Assembly: GCF_012276985.1 (NCBI RefSeq)
Contig: NZ_JAAXMM010000007.1
Location: 124,001 to 188,000 of the forward strand
Direction of reading: 5' to 3'
DNA from: Agrobacterium sp. a22-2
GTDB taxonomy: Bacteria > Pseudomonadota > Alphaproteobacteria > Rhizobiales > Rhizobiaceae
Length of the DNA stretch: 64,000 nucleotides
Under the pieces are notes generated by a model, which worked only from the letters and a program-made list of their open reading frames with translations, did not search any database and was not told where the DNA came from. Position 1 is the stretch's first letter. The number at the start of each line of letters is the position of its first letter. Below are positions 50,704 to 60,327 of this stretch, in pieces. The translations under genes and the position numbers were made by a program.

Positions 50704-52527
50704 CTAGCGTCTTTCCTTGCGTGCCGCCTCGTATCGCGTACGGGCTTCGTTGACTTGGCTGCGTGCCGAAACCTGCGGCACCACCACATCCCACCAGTAG
50801 CCGCCGGCATCGGGAACCGGATAGGGATCGGTATCGATGACGACAACGGTGGTGACGATGGCCTCGCGGGCGGCCTCAAGTGCCTTTTCGAGCTCGGCGA
50901 TCGAGCCGACCTTCGTGGTGCTGGCGCCCATCGACGCGGCGTGCGCGGCAAAATCGATCGGCGGCGGGCCATCGAGATTGGTATGGGCGTAGAGATTGTT
51001 GAACTCGGCGCCGCCCGTTTCCATCTGCAGCCGGTTGATGCAGCCGTAGCCGCGGTTGTCGGTGATGACGACGGTGATCTTGAGACCCATGGCGACTGCG
51101 GTCGCCAGTTCCGAGTTCATCATCATATAGGAGCCGTCGCCGACCATGACGATGACGTCGCGATGCGGTTCCGCCATCTTGATGCCGAGACCGCCGGCGA
51201 CCTCGTAACCCATGCAGGAAAAGCCGTATTCCATGTGATAGGACAGCGGCAGCTTGGCCTTCCAGAGCTGGTGCAATTCGCCGGGCATGGTGCCGGCCGC
51301 ACACATGACGACGGTGTTGTCGCGCGAGGCGCGTTGCACCGCGCCGATGACCTGCATGTCGGTCGGCAGGCTGTTGCCGTCCTTCGGTGGGGCGGTGACG
51401 GCATCGGCCTTTTCGAACCAGCCCGCCTTGAGGCTGGCATCCGCCGGGGTGAATCGATGCTCCCCGAGCGCCGCACTCATGAGCTCAAGGCCCACCTTGG
51501 CATCGCAGACAAGCGGGATCGCCTCATGCTTGGCACTGTCATAGGATTGAACGTTGAGCGCCAGGATGCGGCGCTCGGGGTTACGGAACAGCGACCAGGA
51601 GCCGGTGGTGAAATCCTGGAACCGCGTGCCGACGCCGATCACCAGATCGGCGTTTTCGCAGACGGCATTGGCGCTCGACGCACCCGTCACCCCGACCGGG
51701 CCGAAATTGGCCTGGTGATCCCAGGCAAGCGCCGATTTGCCGGCCTGGGTTTCGACCACCGGAATATCGTGTTTTTCGACGAAGGCCTTCAGCGTGTCGC
51801 AGGCGCCGGCGAAATGCACGCCGCCGCCGGCGACGATCACCGGATTTCTGGCAGCCTTCAGCGCCTCGACGGCCGCGGCCAGTTCGCGCTCATCCGGGCG
51901 AGGCTGGCGGCGGTACCAGATCTTTCGGGCAAAGAAGCTCTCCGGGTAGTCATAGGCCTCTGCCTGGACGTCCTGGCAGAAGGCCAGCGTCACCGGACCG
52001 CAATCGGCCGGATCGGTCATCACACGGAAGGCCCGCGGCAGTGCGGTCAACAGATGTTCCGGCCGCATGATGCGATCGAAATAGCGGCTGACCGGGCGGA
52101 AGCAGTCGTTGACCGTCATCACGCCGTCGTTAAAATCCTCGATCTGCTGCAGGACCGGGTCCGGGCCGCGATCGGCAAAGACGTCGCCCGGCACAAGCAG
52201 CACGGGCAAGCGGTTGACATGGGCAAGGGCCGCCGCGGTGATCATGTTGGCAGCACCGGGGCCGATGGACGAGGTCACCGCCATGGCGCGCTTGCGGCCG
52301 AGCTGCTTGGTATAGGCGATCGCCGCATGGGCCATCGACTGTTCGTTCTGGCCACGATAGGTCTGGAACTCGCCCCGCACGCCATGCAGCGCTTCGCCGA
52401 TGCCGGCGACATTGCCGTGGCCGAAGATGGCCCACATGCCGGCGATGAAGGTTTCGCCCTCTTCGTTGAACTGGTTCATCAGATAGCGCATCATGGCCTG
52501 CGCGGCCGTCAATCGCACCGTTTTCAT
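50704..52527 (-). CDS. iolD: 3D-(3,5/4)-trihydroxycyclohexane-1,2-dione hydrolase IolD
   Basis: A 607-residue thiamine-diphosphate enzyme that opens the ring of the diketo-inositol. The N-terminal Pyr domain includes [13 protein letters not shown]; the C-terminal PP domain holds the ThDP/Mg motif [12 protein letters not shown] through ITDN. The ATG at 52527 overlaps the end of iolC (ATGA). Its position iolC-iolD-iolE matches rhizobial operons. Confidence 0.94.
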   Translation of the reverse strand: MKTVRLTAAQAMMRYLMNQFNEEGETFIAGMWAIFGHGNVAGIGEALHGVRGEFQTYRGQNEQSMAHAAIAYTKQLGRKRAMAVTSSIGPGAANMITAAALAHVNRLPVLLVPGDVFADRGPDPVLQQIEDFNDGVMTVNDCFRPVSRYFDRIMRPEHLLTALPRAFRVMTDPADCGPVTLAFCQDVQAEAYDYPESFFARKIWYRRQPRPDERELAAAVEALKAARNPVIVAGGGVHFAGACDTLKAFVEKHDIPVVETQAGKSALAWDHQANFGPVGVTGASSANAVCENADLVIGVGTRFQDFTTGSWSLFRNPERRILALNVQSYDSAKHEAIPLVCDAKVGLELMSAALGEHRFTPADASLKAGWFEKADAVTAPPKDGNSLPTDMQVIGAVQRASRDNTVVMCAAGTMPGELHQLWKAKLPLSYHMEYGFSCMGYEVAGGLGIKMAEPHRDVIVMVGDGSYMMMNSELATAVAMGLKITVVITDNRGYGCINRLQMETGGAEFNNLYAHTNLDGPPPIDFAAHAASMGASTTKVGSIAELEKALEAAREAIVTTVVVIDTDPYPVPDAGGYWWDVVVPQVSARSQVNEARTRYEAARKERR

Positions 52528-54446
52528 GCGTCTGTTCCTTGTGCGGCACCATTGCGGGCACGATCCCAGACGGTGCACAGATCCTGATATTTTCGGGCCA
52601 TGTCGGCGATTGCCTGATCGTCGGAGATGTCCCCGGACAGCCAGCGCCGGGCGGCCTCGCCGAAAATGGTGCGGCCCACCGCGAACCCCTTGACCAGATC
52701 GAAGCGGGCCGCCGTTGCAAAGCTCTCTTCCAGCTCGACCGCCGGCGCATCGAGGCCCAGGACAACGATGCCGCGCGTATAGGGATCGTTCCTGGAAATC
52801 GCCGCACAGGCATTGGCCCAGGAGGCCTCGGTCTTCATCGGCTCGAGTTTCCACCAATCGGGATAGATGCCGATCTCGTAGAAACGCTCGATGATTTTTG
52901 CCACCGTATCGTCGTCGGTCGGTCCAACCTTGGAGGGGATGACTTCCAGCAGCATTTCCAGCCGGTTGCGCCGGGCCGCGGCATAGAGCCGGCTCACCGT
53001 CGCCTCCTGATCGGCCCGCATCGCTGCGTCATCGTCCGGATGATAGAAACAGAGCACCTTGACGACATTGTCGACCGGCCATTCGCTCAGGCCGCCGAAA
53101 TCAGGGCCGATCTCCGGCTCCAGCACCAGCGGCCGCGAGCCTGGCCATTCGACGGGACGGCCGATCCACAAACCGGTGCCGGTCGCCTTGTACAACGTAT
53201 CGCGTCCCAGCCGGCCATCACAGAGGATACCGTAGCCGGGGCGATTGGCTGAGACCTGAAGGGCAGCCTTCAGGCAAAGCCCCTTGAACTCATCAATACG
53301 GCTGAGATCGGCTCCGGCCTCCTCGGCCATGGCTTCCAGCTGCATGCGATGATCGAAGGCAAAGACGCGCATTTCGGGCCATTCACCGGTGCGGTTGGTC
53401 GACCAGTGCACCTGTTCGAGCGCCTTGTCCTTGCGGAGCGCCTTGTCGCGAATGCCGGTGCGGAAGAAATATTGCAGCTCCTCCCAGCTCGGATAAGCGG
53501 GCGTGCAGCCGTGGCGGGAGACGGCAAAGGCGCCGCAGGCATTGGCAAATTTCAGACTGGTCGGCCAGTCCTCTCCCGTCAGCCAGCCCTTGAGCAAGCC
53601 GGACATGAAGCCGTCGCCGGCACCGAGCACGTTGAAAACCTCGATGGGGAAACCCTGACCGGTCTGGCCGTCGTCGAGGCTCGCCGGAATATCGCCTTCG
53701 AACACCACGGCGCCCATGGGGCCGCGTTTGCAGACCAGCGTTGCGGCCGACACGCCGCGCACCGCTTTCAGCGCCTCGATGGTGTTGGTCGAACCGCCGG
53801 CAATATGGAATTCCTCTTCCGTGCCGACGATCAGATCGAACCAGTGCAGGGTCGATTGCAGCTTTGCCGTCACCTGCTGCGATTCGATGAAGCGGCTTTC
53901 GCCATCGCCATGGCCGGCCAGGCCCCAGAGGTTGGGACGGTAGTCGATGTCGAGCGCCGTGCGGGCACCGTTGGCCCGGGCCAGCCTGAGGGCCTTCAGG
54001 ACGGCGGCTTCGGTGCGCGGATGGGACAGATGGGTGCCGGTGACGCAGATGCAGCGGGCCTCCGCCACGAAATCCGGATCGATGTCGTCTTCACACAGCG
54101 CCATGTCGGCGCAGTTTTCCCGATAGAAGATCAGCGGAAACTGGCTCTGGTCGCGGATGCCGAGCAGCACCAGGGCGGTCAAACGCTCGTTGTCGGTGAC
54201 CACGCCGCGCACGTCGACACCTTCGCGCATCAGCTGTTCGCGGATGAAGCGACCCATGTGCTCGTTGCCGACCCGGGTGATGAGCGCCGATTTGAGGCCC
54301 AGTCGCGCCGTGCCGGCCGCGATATTCGTCGGGGAACCGCCAATGTATTTGTTGAAGGAGGCCATGTCCTCCAGACGCCCGCCTACCTGGGCCCCGTACA
54401 GGTCCACGGATGATCGGCCGATCGTGATCAGATCGAGTTGCGTCAA
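52524..54446 (-). CDS. iolC: IolC-DUF2090 fusion: 5-dehydro-2-deoxygluconokinase with aldolase-like C-domain
   Basis: A 640-residue fusion. Residues 1 to about 325 are a PfkB sugar kinase (GGSPTNIAAGTARLG near the start, GAGDGFMSGLL with the catalytic Asp near 278). The remaining 310 residues are the DUF2090 domain, a TIM barrel related to class I aldolases of the LacD/IolJ sort, so one chain may phosphorylate 5-dehydro-2-deoxygluconate and cleave it to DHAP and malonate semialdehyde. The start is TTG at 54446, with GGGAGG 5 nt upstream; no ATG fits. No separate iolJ is in the window, which supports the fused aldolase role. Confidence 0.92.
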   Translation of the reverse strand: MTQLDLITIGRSSVDLYGAQVGGRLEDMASFNKYIGGSPTNIAAGTARLGLKSALITRVGNEHMGRFIREQLMREGVDVRGVVTDNERLTALVLLGIRDQSQFPLIFYRENCADMALCEDDIDPDFVAEARCICVTGTHLSHPRTEAAVLKALRLARANGARTALDIDYRPNLWGLAGHGDGESRFIESQQVTAKLQSTLHWFDLIVGTEEEFHIAGGSTNTIEALKAVRGVSAATLVCKRGPMGAVVFEGDIPASLDDGQTGQGFPIEVFNVLGAGDGFMSGLLKGWLTGEDWPTSLKFANACGAFAVSRHGCTPAYPSWEELQYFFRTGIRDKALRKDKALEQVHWSTNRTGEWPEMRVFAFDHRMQLEAMAEEAGADLSRIDEFKGLCLKAALQVSANRPGYGILCDGRLGRDTLYKATGTGLWIGRPVEWPGSRPLVLEPEIGPDFGGLSEWPVDNVVKVLCFYHPDDDAAMRADQEATVSRLYAAARRNRLEMLLEVIPSKVGPTDDDTVAKIIERFYEIGIYPDWWKLEPMKTEASWANACAAISRNDPYTRGIVVLGLDAPAVELEESFATAARFDLVKGFAVGRTIFGEAARRWLSGDISDDQAIADMARKYQDLCTVWDRARNGAAQGTDA

Positions 54447-54582
54447 GATGTCCTCCCTGGCGGCGACGGCGTTCTTGGCGCGCAATCACCTTGTCATAAA
54501 CGGCCCACCTCTCCCGCTGGCCGTTCTACACGTTCTGAATATGGACTATAAATTCTATTTTTCCCTCTTTCAATACAAATAT

Positions 54583-55401
54583 TCAATCTTCTTGACGGGC
54601 CGTTCCCACCGCCACCGACAGGGCAATCGCCAGACAGAGGGTGGCCGACAGCGACCGGAAGGCGCCGAAATCGACCTCGGACACAGACAGCGTGATCGCG
54701 CCGAACTTGCGCATCGGGCTGACGATCGTATCGGTGACGGCGACCACGGGAATGCCACGCGCCGATACGGTTTCCACCAGATCGATCGTCTCGCTCGAAT
54801 AGGGCGAGAAGGTGATGGCCAGAAGCACGTCCCCCGGCCGGATCGCATGATGGTTTTCGAGTTTGCCGACCGCGCTGTGCAACATGGCCGGGACATTCAT
54901 CTTTTCAAAGGCATAGGCCATGTAGCTGGCGACCGGGAAAGAGCGCCGCAGGCCGATGATATGGATCATCTGGGCCCCGGACAGCATTTGCACCGCCTGT
55001 TCCAGCACCGGCGGATCGATAGTCTTGAGCAGGCCTTCCAGGGAAGTGCGGCCGGCCTCGACGAATTCGGCGAGCAGCGCGGACGGACTGCCTTCCGCCT
55101 TTTCCCGCAGGTGATGCAGGCGCGTCGTATAGTCCGGCCAGCCACCGACATAGGATTCGCGGAACAGGCGCTGCATCTCCGAAAAGCCGGAAAAGCCGAG
55201 GATCTGGCAGAAGCGCATGAAAGCGGAAGGCTGCACGCCGGCCCCGTCGGCCATCTCCGCCACCGTCGATACGGCAATGCGATCCTTATTGGCGGCAACG
55301 TAATCGGCACATTGCCGCAGCCGTTTCGGCAGGTTTTCCGACACTTCCAGAAGCCGTTCTTCGAATGCCTTGAGGGTGGCGGGGCTGTCGGTCTCTGCCA
55401 T
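54583..55401 (-). CDS. iolR: RpiR-family repressor IolR
   Basis: A 272-residue regulator. The RpiR-type HTH (residues 20-75, ISTVAEMADGAGVQPSAFMRFCQILG-like) is followed by a SIS domain (MIHIIGLRRSFPVASYMAYAF near 135 and LLAITFSPYSSETIDLV near 184) that binds a sugar phosphate. IolR of rhizobia represses iol genes until a late intermediate appears. It is upstream of iolC (136 bp) and divergent from idhA; the gap holds the motif it is known to bind. The ATG at 55401 is used; the frame to 55587 runs into the promoter. Confidence 0.92.
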   Translation of the reverse strand: MAETDSPATLKAFEERLLEVSENLPKRLRQCADYVAANKDRIAVSTVAEMADGAGVQPSAFMRFCQILGFSGFSEMQRLFRESYVGGWPDYTTRLHHLREKAEGSPSALLAEFVEAGRTSLEGLLKTIDPPVLEQAVQMLSGAQMIHIIGLRRSFPVASYMAYAFEKMNVPAMLHSAVGKLENHHAIRPGDVLLAITFSPYSSETIDLVETVSARGIPVVAVTDTIVSPMRKFGAITLSVSEVDFGAFRSLSATLCLAIALSVAVGTARQED

Positions 55402-55457
55402 ATCTGTCCTTCTGGCCCTGGGCACTTGACATAAACAATATCGCAATCTAGCAAAAT

Positions 55458-55471
55458 GGAACGTATATTCC
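55458..55471. promoter_or_regulatory. Candidate IolR operator GGAA-N6-TTCC
   Basis: GGAA-CGTATA-TTCC at 55458-55471 is an exact match to the GGAA-N6-TTCC motif reported for rhizobial IolR. It lies between iolR and idhA, 57 bp before iolR and 160 bp before idhA. A weaker copy, GGAC-N6-TTCT, is at 54543-54556 before iolC. Confidence 0.8.
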
Positions 55472-55630
55472 AAACGAAGATTTCGGCGGCGCGAGGAGCA
55501 GCCGCTGCGATTTTCTGGTGTGCTGCCTGGCCTTCGAAGGCGAAGGACGGCGCATCGGAATGGAGCGCATGTGTGCGTGGTTTTCAAGCGCCGTCAATCC
55601 GGATGGAGGGCGGCCAGGGAGGAGAATGAC

Positions 55631-56626
55631 ATGGTAACGAAACTGGCGCTTCTGGGAGCCGGCCGCATCGGCAAGGTCCATGCAAAGGCGATTGCCGAAG
55701 ACAAGCGGGCCAGGCTTGTGGCCGTGGCGGATGCCTTTGCGGAGGCTGCCAATGCCATCGCGGCCGCCACGGGCTGCGCGGTGAAGACGATCGACGAGAT
55801 CGAGGCAGACCCCGAGATCGATGCCGTCATCATCTGCACGCCGACCAATACCCATGCCGACCTGATCGAGCGTTTTGCCAGGGCGGGCAAGGCGATCTTC
55901 TGCGAGAAGCCGATCGACCTCGATGTTGCCCGTGCCAGAGCCTGCCTGGAAACGGTTCGCAAGACCGGCGCCAGGGTGATGCTCGGCTTCAACCGTCGCT
56001 TCGATCCACATTTCCGGGCGGTCCGCAAGGCGATCGACGATGGCAAGATCGGCAAGGTCGAGATGGTGACGATCACCAGCCGCGATCCCGGCGCGCCGCC
56101 GCCGGAGTATATCAAGGTCTCGGGCGGCATTTTCCGCGACATGACCATTCATGATTTCGACATGGCACGCTTCCTGCTCGGCGAGGAGATCGTCACGGTG
56201 ATGGCGGTCGGCGCCGTGCTGGTCGATCCGAAGATCGGCGAACTCGGCGACTACGACAGCGCCAGCCTGATGTTGACCACCGCCAGCGGCCGGCAATGCG
56301 TGATCTCCAACTCCCGTCGCGCCACCTATGGCTACGACCAGCGCATCGAAGTGCACGGATCGCTCGGCTCTGTTTCGGCGGAAAACCAGCGGCCGGTGTC
56401 GATCGAGATCGCCAACAAGGACGGTTATACACGCCCGCCGCTGCATGATTTCTTCATGACCCGTTATACCGCCGCCTATGCTGCCGAAATCTCGGCCTTC
56501 ATCGACTGCGTCGAGACCGGCTCGGCACCTTCGCCCTCTGCCGAAGACGGGCTGATCGCCCTGACGCTGGCCGATGCGGCGCTGAAAGCCGCCCGCGAGA
56601 ATATCGCGGTTTCCGTCAAGGCGTAG
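55631..56626 (+). CDS. idhA: Inositol 2-dehydrogenase IdhA
   Basis: A 331-residue Gfo/Idh/MocA enzyme that oxidises myo-inositol to 2-keto-myo-inositol with NAD. GAGRIGKVHAKAI is the dinucleotide loop at residues 9-21 and EKPIDLD holds the catalytic Lys near 97; RDMTIHDFDMARFL has the second-half His/Asp pair. GGGAGGAG precedes ATG 55631. It is alone on the plus strand, divergent from iolR and ended by its own terminator. Confidence 0.93.
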   Translation: MVTKLALLGAGRIGKVHAKAIAEDKRARLVAVADAFAEAANAIAAATGCAVKTIDEIEADPEIDAVIICTPTNTHADLIERFARAGKAIFCEKPIDLDVARARACLETVRKTGARVMLGFNRRFDPHFRAVRKAIDDGKIGKVEMVTITSRDPGAPPPEYIKVSGGIFRDMTIHDFDMARFLLGEEIVTVMAVGAVLVDPKIGELGDYDSASLMLTTASGRQCVISNSRRATYGYDQRIEVHGSLGSVSAENQRPVSIEIANKDGYTRPPLHDFFMTRYTAAYAAEISAFIDCVETGSAPSPSAEDGLIALTLADAALKAARENIAVSVKA

Positions 56627-56649
56627 GCCGGACCGCTTTCTCCATCAAA

Positions 56650-56681
56650 GCGGCGCGCTTGCCGGTGCGCCGCCTTTTTTT
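56650..56681 (+). terminator. Rho-independent terminator after idhA
   Basis: GCGGCGC (56650-56656) pairs with GCGCCGC (56667-56673) across a 10-nt loop, followed by C and seven T. It lies between converging idhA and exoZ, with its T run touching the exoZ stop. Confidence 0.88.
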
Positions 56682-57682
56682 CATGCGATTTTCTCGGACA
56701 CCGGGTGTTTTCGCGGGCCCTGAAACCATTGCACCAGCGGGCGCTCGATCATGAGATAGGCCAGAGAGCCGATCGCGATCCCGGCCAGAACCGACGACAC
56801 GAGAATGAGCGGACCAGGGAGCCCCAATGCCAGGCCAAGCTTGGCGACGACGGATATGGCAAAGGTGTGCCAGAGATAGATGGAATAGGAGGCATTGCCG
56901 AGGAAGGCCGGCACCGGCCATTTGACGATGAGATCTTTCGCCTCCAGCGCCAGGATGCCCAGCACCATGGCCACGGCCAGCGGACCGCAGGTCCAGGCAT
57001 CGAAGCCAAACCCGCCGATCTGGATGATCGCAAAGCCGGCCAGGCCTGCCGCGATCAATGCCGCTCCACCGAGCACGCCCGGTACCCTGCCGCTTAGCCA
57101 GGCTTGCCCCAGAATCATGCCGGCAACGAATTCCAGGATGATCGGCCTTGTATAGGTGAAGACAAAGGCATTGTCCGGCGACGCGGCCATGCCGAATACG
57201 GTAAGGCTCACAAAAAGAACCGCAATGGCGGCCAGCCGCGGGGCCTTCGGCAGCAGAAGCCCCAAGGCAAAGACGAGGTAGAAGAACATCTCGTAATTGA
57301 GCGTCCAGCCCTGCACCAGAACCGGCCAGATCTCGCCATTGCTGGGCGAGCGGACCGGCAGGAAAAACAGCGACCCCAGCACATGGGTCGCGGTCAATTT
57401 CAGGTTTGGAAACAGCCCGACGATCGCGCCGGCGACCATGGCCGCGGTGGCCAGCCAGTAGATCGGCACAATACGGCGGGCGCGCTCGGCCAGAAACTGA
57501 ACCGGCGTAACCGGCCTGCGATCGCAGATCACCCACATGATGAAGCCGCTGATGACGAAGAAGATATCGACGCCGGCCGCACCGATCGCAAAATGATAGC
57601 CGGACTTTTCCGCGGCGTGGAACAGCACCACGGCAAAGGCGGCTGCGGCACGCAGATATTGGATACCGTAGAGGGTTCTCAT
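56681..57682 (-). CDS. exoZ: Acyltransferase ExoZ (succinoglycan O-acetyltransferase family)
   Basis: A 333-residue integral membrane acyltransferase (acyltransferase 3 family) with about ten helices. The active-site region YLRAAAAFAVVLFHAAEKSG has the family His, and the early RRIVPIYWLAT segment is typical. ExoZ adds acetyl groups to the succinoglycan repeat unit. Order exoY-F-Q-Z is as in Sinorhizobium meliloti. Its ATG overlaps the exoQ stop (ATGA). Confidence 0.88.
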   Translation of the reverse strand: MRTLYGIQYLRAAAAFAVVLFHAAEKSGYHFAIGAAGVDIFFVISGFIMWVICDRRPVTPVQFLAERARRIVPIYWLATAAMVAGAIVGLFPNLKLTATHVLGSLFFLPVRSPSNGEIWPVLVQGWTLNYEMFFYLVFALGLLLPKAPRLAAIAVLFVSLTVFGMAASPDNAFVFTYTRPIILEFVAGMILGQAWLSGRVPGVLGGAALIAAGLAGFAIIQIGGFGFDAWTCGPLAVAMVLGILALEAKDLIVKWPVPAFLGNASYSIYLWHTFAISVVAKLGLALGLPGPLILVSSVLAGIAIGSLAYLMIERPLVQWFQGPRKHPVSEKIA

Positions 57683-58986
57683 GACGTGCCCTTCATCCGA
57701 GCCAGTGAGTCATAGGCTGCGAAATCCTGCGGGGGACCGGCTATCGGCAAGACGGGGATGTATTCCGTCGTCTTGATCGGCTGGCGGAGCGTCAGTTTGC
57801 CGGCGGTGAAATAGAGAAGGAACGAGCCGACATGATAGGGCGTCATCGTGTCGATTTCGACAAAGGCCCGGATCACCAGAAGCATGGCGACACCGAACAG
57901 AACTGCGGCGTCGGGATCGCGCGCATGACTCAACAGACGACCAAGATGGCCGAGCAAGGCAACGACGAGGACCAGGCACAGCAGGAAAAGCCCGATCAGC
58001 CCGGTCTCGACCGCAGCCTCGATGAAGGTGTTGTGAAAATGGAAACCGGAGCGCGAGCCGATGAAAAACTCTTCCCATAGCCGCTCAGGTTCCGAAAAGC
58101 CCTGGACCCAGTAGGCCTGGTAACCGACGCCGAAATACGGATTGGCGCCGGCCGCCTCGATGCCCTGTTGCCAGAGATAGGTGCGCCCGGTCAGCGTCGA
58201 ATCCTTGCCGAAGGCGCCGAGCACCAGATCGATGCCACCGCCATAGATGAGGCCCACACCCGCCACGATGGCAAACACCGTGCCGGCCAGAAAGAGGATC
58301 TTGCGCTTGTCGGGCGACAGCATCTGTAGCACACGCAGCCCGAGGGATATGGCGATGACGACCGCGACGGTCAGAACGGATGTCGCCGATTGCGATGCAA
58401 AGAGACAATAGGCAGCGAGAAGACCGACCACTCCGCAAGGTGCCAGCCAGAGGGGCCGCTCGCCAAGAACGAAAGCCGCCGCAAAGGCGAAATAGATGCC
58501 AAGCGAGGCATAGAAGCCGAGCTGGTTTTTCGAGGCGAAGGCACCGACGAAGCTGAAACCGCCGTCGATCGGATCGAAGTGATAGACCCCGAACAACAGC
58601 GAGTAGGTGAGCACAAGGCCTATGCCGGCAATCGCACCGCGGGTCAGGGTGCGGATGTCGATGGTGCGCATGGCGATCAGCGCGCATACCACATGGGTCA
58701 TGTACTGGATGGCCGTGCGCGTGGTGACGGAGGGGGCGGCCGACCAAAAGATCGACAGTCCGCAAAAGATCGCAAAGCCGAGAATCCAGACATATCGGGT
58801 ATAGTTGCCCAGAACGGCGCGATAATTGACGAGGGCCAAGGGGAACCACAGGCCGTAATAAGCCAGGATCGATACCTGACCGAAGCGGGTCGAATAGGCG
58901 AAGATGAACACCGACAGCGCGATGGCGATCGTGCCATAGAGCTGGTTTTCACCCGGTTCGATCAGGCTGGATTTGGCGATCCGCAT
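57679..58986 (-). CDS. exoQ: ExoQ, Wzy-like polymerase for succinoglycan
   Basis: A 435-residue membrane protein with 10 to 12 helices of the O-antigen ligase/polymerase type (GRTYLWQQGIEAAGANPYFGVGYQAYW and FHFHNTFIEAAVETGLIGLFLL in the large periplasmic loop region). In succinoglycan synthesis it joins repeat units to high molecular weight polymer. ATG 58986 lies 7 bp past the exoF stop; an earlier frame start at 59016 overlaps exoF. Confidence 0.88.
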   Translation of the reverse strand: MRIAKSSLIEPGENQLYGTIAIALSVFIFAYSTRFGQVSILAYYGLWFPLALVNYRAVLGNYTRYVWILGFAIFCGLSIFWSAAPSVTTRTAIQYMTHVVCALIAMRTIDIRTLTRGAIAGIGLVLTYSLLFGVYHFDPIDGGFSFVGAFASKNQLGFYASLGIYFAFAAAFVLGERPLWLAPCGVVGLLAAYCLFASQSATSVLTVAVVIAISLGLRVLQMLSPDKRKILFLAGTVFAIVAGVGLIYGGGIDLVLGAFGKDSTLTGRTYLWQQGIEAAGANPYFGVGYQAYWVQGFSEPERLWEEFFIGSRSGFHFHNTFIEAAVETGLIGLFLLCLVLVVALLGHLGRLLSHARDPDAAVLFGVAMLLVIRAFVEIDTMTPYHVGSFLLYFTAGKLTLRQPIKTTEYIPVLPIAGPPQDFAAYDSLARMKGTS

Positions 58987-58993
58987 CAAGACC

Positions 58994-60265
58994 TCATCGC
59001 ATAGCGATGGCGGCATTCACCTTGATCACGTCGCCGGGTACGATCCTGGTGTTTTCGTCGGCCGGTATTTCGGAAATCTTGCCGTCCTTGTCCCGCACGA
59101 TCGTGTAGGTGATGGCGGCGGCCGACGCATCGGCCTTCAAGGCGGCCGCTTCCGTGGACTGCATCAGGGCTTCGGCCATCAGGTCGCGGCTGGTGCCGAG
59201 CTTCAGGGCGATCTTGTCGAGTTCGCTCTCGGTATTCTGCAACTCCTGCGCCAATTGTGCATCCCAGTCGTTTCGAAGCGTGATCTCATCTTGATCCGCT
59301 TCGCTGACATCCTGCCGGGCTCGCAACTTGGAGGTGTCTATATCGAGCAGGGTTGCCTGCAGGTCGGTGACCTGCCTCTCGATTTCCAGTTTCCGGGAGC
59401 TGACGGTCAGGCCCTTTTCCGTCAGGTTATAGATCTTCTGCCGATCCACTTCGACCAGACCAAGTTGCCGGTTCTGGGTTTCGGATTTTTTATTGAGTGA
59501 CACGATCTCGTTCTGCAGCAGCGTTTTCAGATCGCTCAGCGCCGTCAGTTGCAGCTTGAGCTTCTTGTCGCGCGACACCATGAGGGCCCGCTCGCTTTCC
59601 AGAATTTCTTCAGCCTCTGGCACATCTTTGAGGGCTGCCGGCAGTTCGATAGTACCCTTGCCGGACATCTCCGCCATCAGGCGGGCGCGGCGCACGAGCA
59701 AGCGGTTTCGATCGGCGATCAGCAAGGACGAATCGCCTTCCGACTGGATCATATCGCGGGCGAAGCGCTGGCCCATCTCGGCGCGCCGCAATCCACCGCC
59801 GAGACTGATGGCCTTCAGGACCGTCATGCCGGGGGCATAGGGATATTCACCGGGGGTCTGCACCTCGCCGGCAATATAGACCGGCCGATATTCGGCAACC
59901 TCCACGGAGGCGGACGGCCGGTCGCGCAGGCCGAAAAGCTGCTGCATTTTCTCGCCGATGTCGGCGGCCATTTCCGCCGTGGTCTTGCCGGAGGCTGAAA
60001 GCTCGCCGATGAAGGGCAGGGACAGAGTGCCGGAAGCGCCCACCGCATAATCGCCGCTGACCGCTGTCCAGTCGCGAACCGTGCCCTCGGCGGTCTGCCA
60101 TTCGGACACACGCACCCGGACCTTGTCCATAACACCCAGATGATAGTCTTCCGCCGTCACCGGAGACACCAGGCAGACAAGCAAAGACAGCCCGAGTAGC
60201 GTCCCTCTGGACCATGGGAAACGACTGAAGGCCGGGTTTGCCCCGGTCAATGCGGATTTCTGCAT
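58994..60265 (-). CDS. exoF: ExoF, polysaccharide export/assembly protein
   Basis: A 423-residue exported protein with signal peptide and cut near VTAEDYHLG. The first 130 residues after it form the polysaccharide export (Wza-like) and SLBB domains (GDYAVGASGTLSLPFIGELSASGKT, YIAGEVQTPGEYPY), and residues about 190-370 are long helical coiled coil. ExoF is needed, with ExoY, for the first galactose transfer in S. meliloti. The gap to exoY is 62 bp. ATG 60265 is used. Confidence 0.9.
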   Translation of the reverse strand: MQKSALTGANPAFSRFPWSRGTLLGLSLLVCLVSPVTAEDYHLGVMDKVRVRVSEWQTAEGTVRDWTAVSGDYAVGASGTLSLPFIGELSASGKTTAEMAADIGEKMQQLFGLRDRPSASVEVAEYRPVYIAGEVQTPGEYPYAPGMTVLKAISLGGGLRRAEMGQRFARDMIQSEGDSSLLIADRNRLLVRRARLMAEMSGKGTIELPAALKDVPEAEEILESERALMVSRDKKLKLQLTALSDLKTLLQNEIVSLNKKSETQNRQLGLVEVDRQKIYNLTEKGLTVSSRKLEIERQVTDLQATLLDIDTSKLRARQDVSEADQDEITLRNDWDAQLAQELQNTESELDKIALKLGTSRDLMAEALMQSTEAAALKADASAAAITYTIVRDKDGKISEIPADENTRIVPGDVIKVNAAIAMR

Positions 60266-60327
60266 AGGAATGCCTCGTGTTCTGTTCGAGGGTCCCAACC
60301 GCATGGATATGCGGATGGGATTCGTTT

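Noticed and set aside
50701..52587. Plus-strand frame of 628 codons opposite iolD
   Set aside because: Antisense shadow of a well-conserved ThDP enzyme; no start context.
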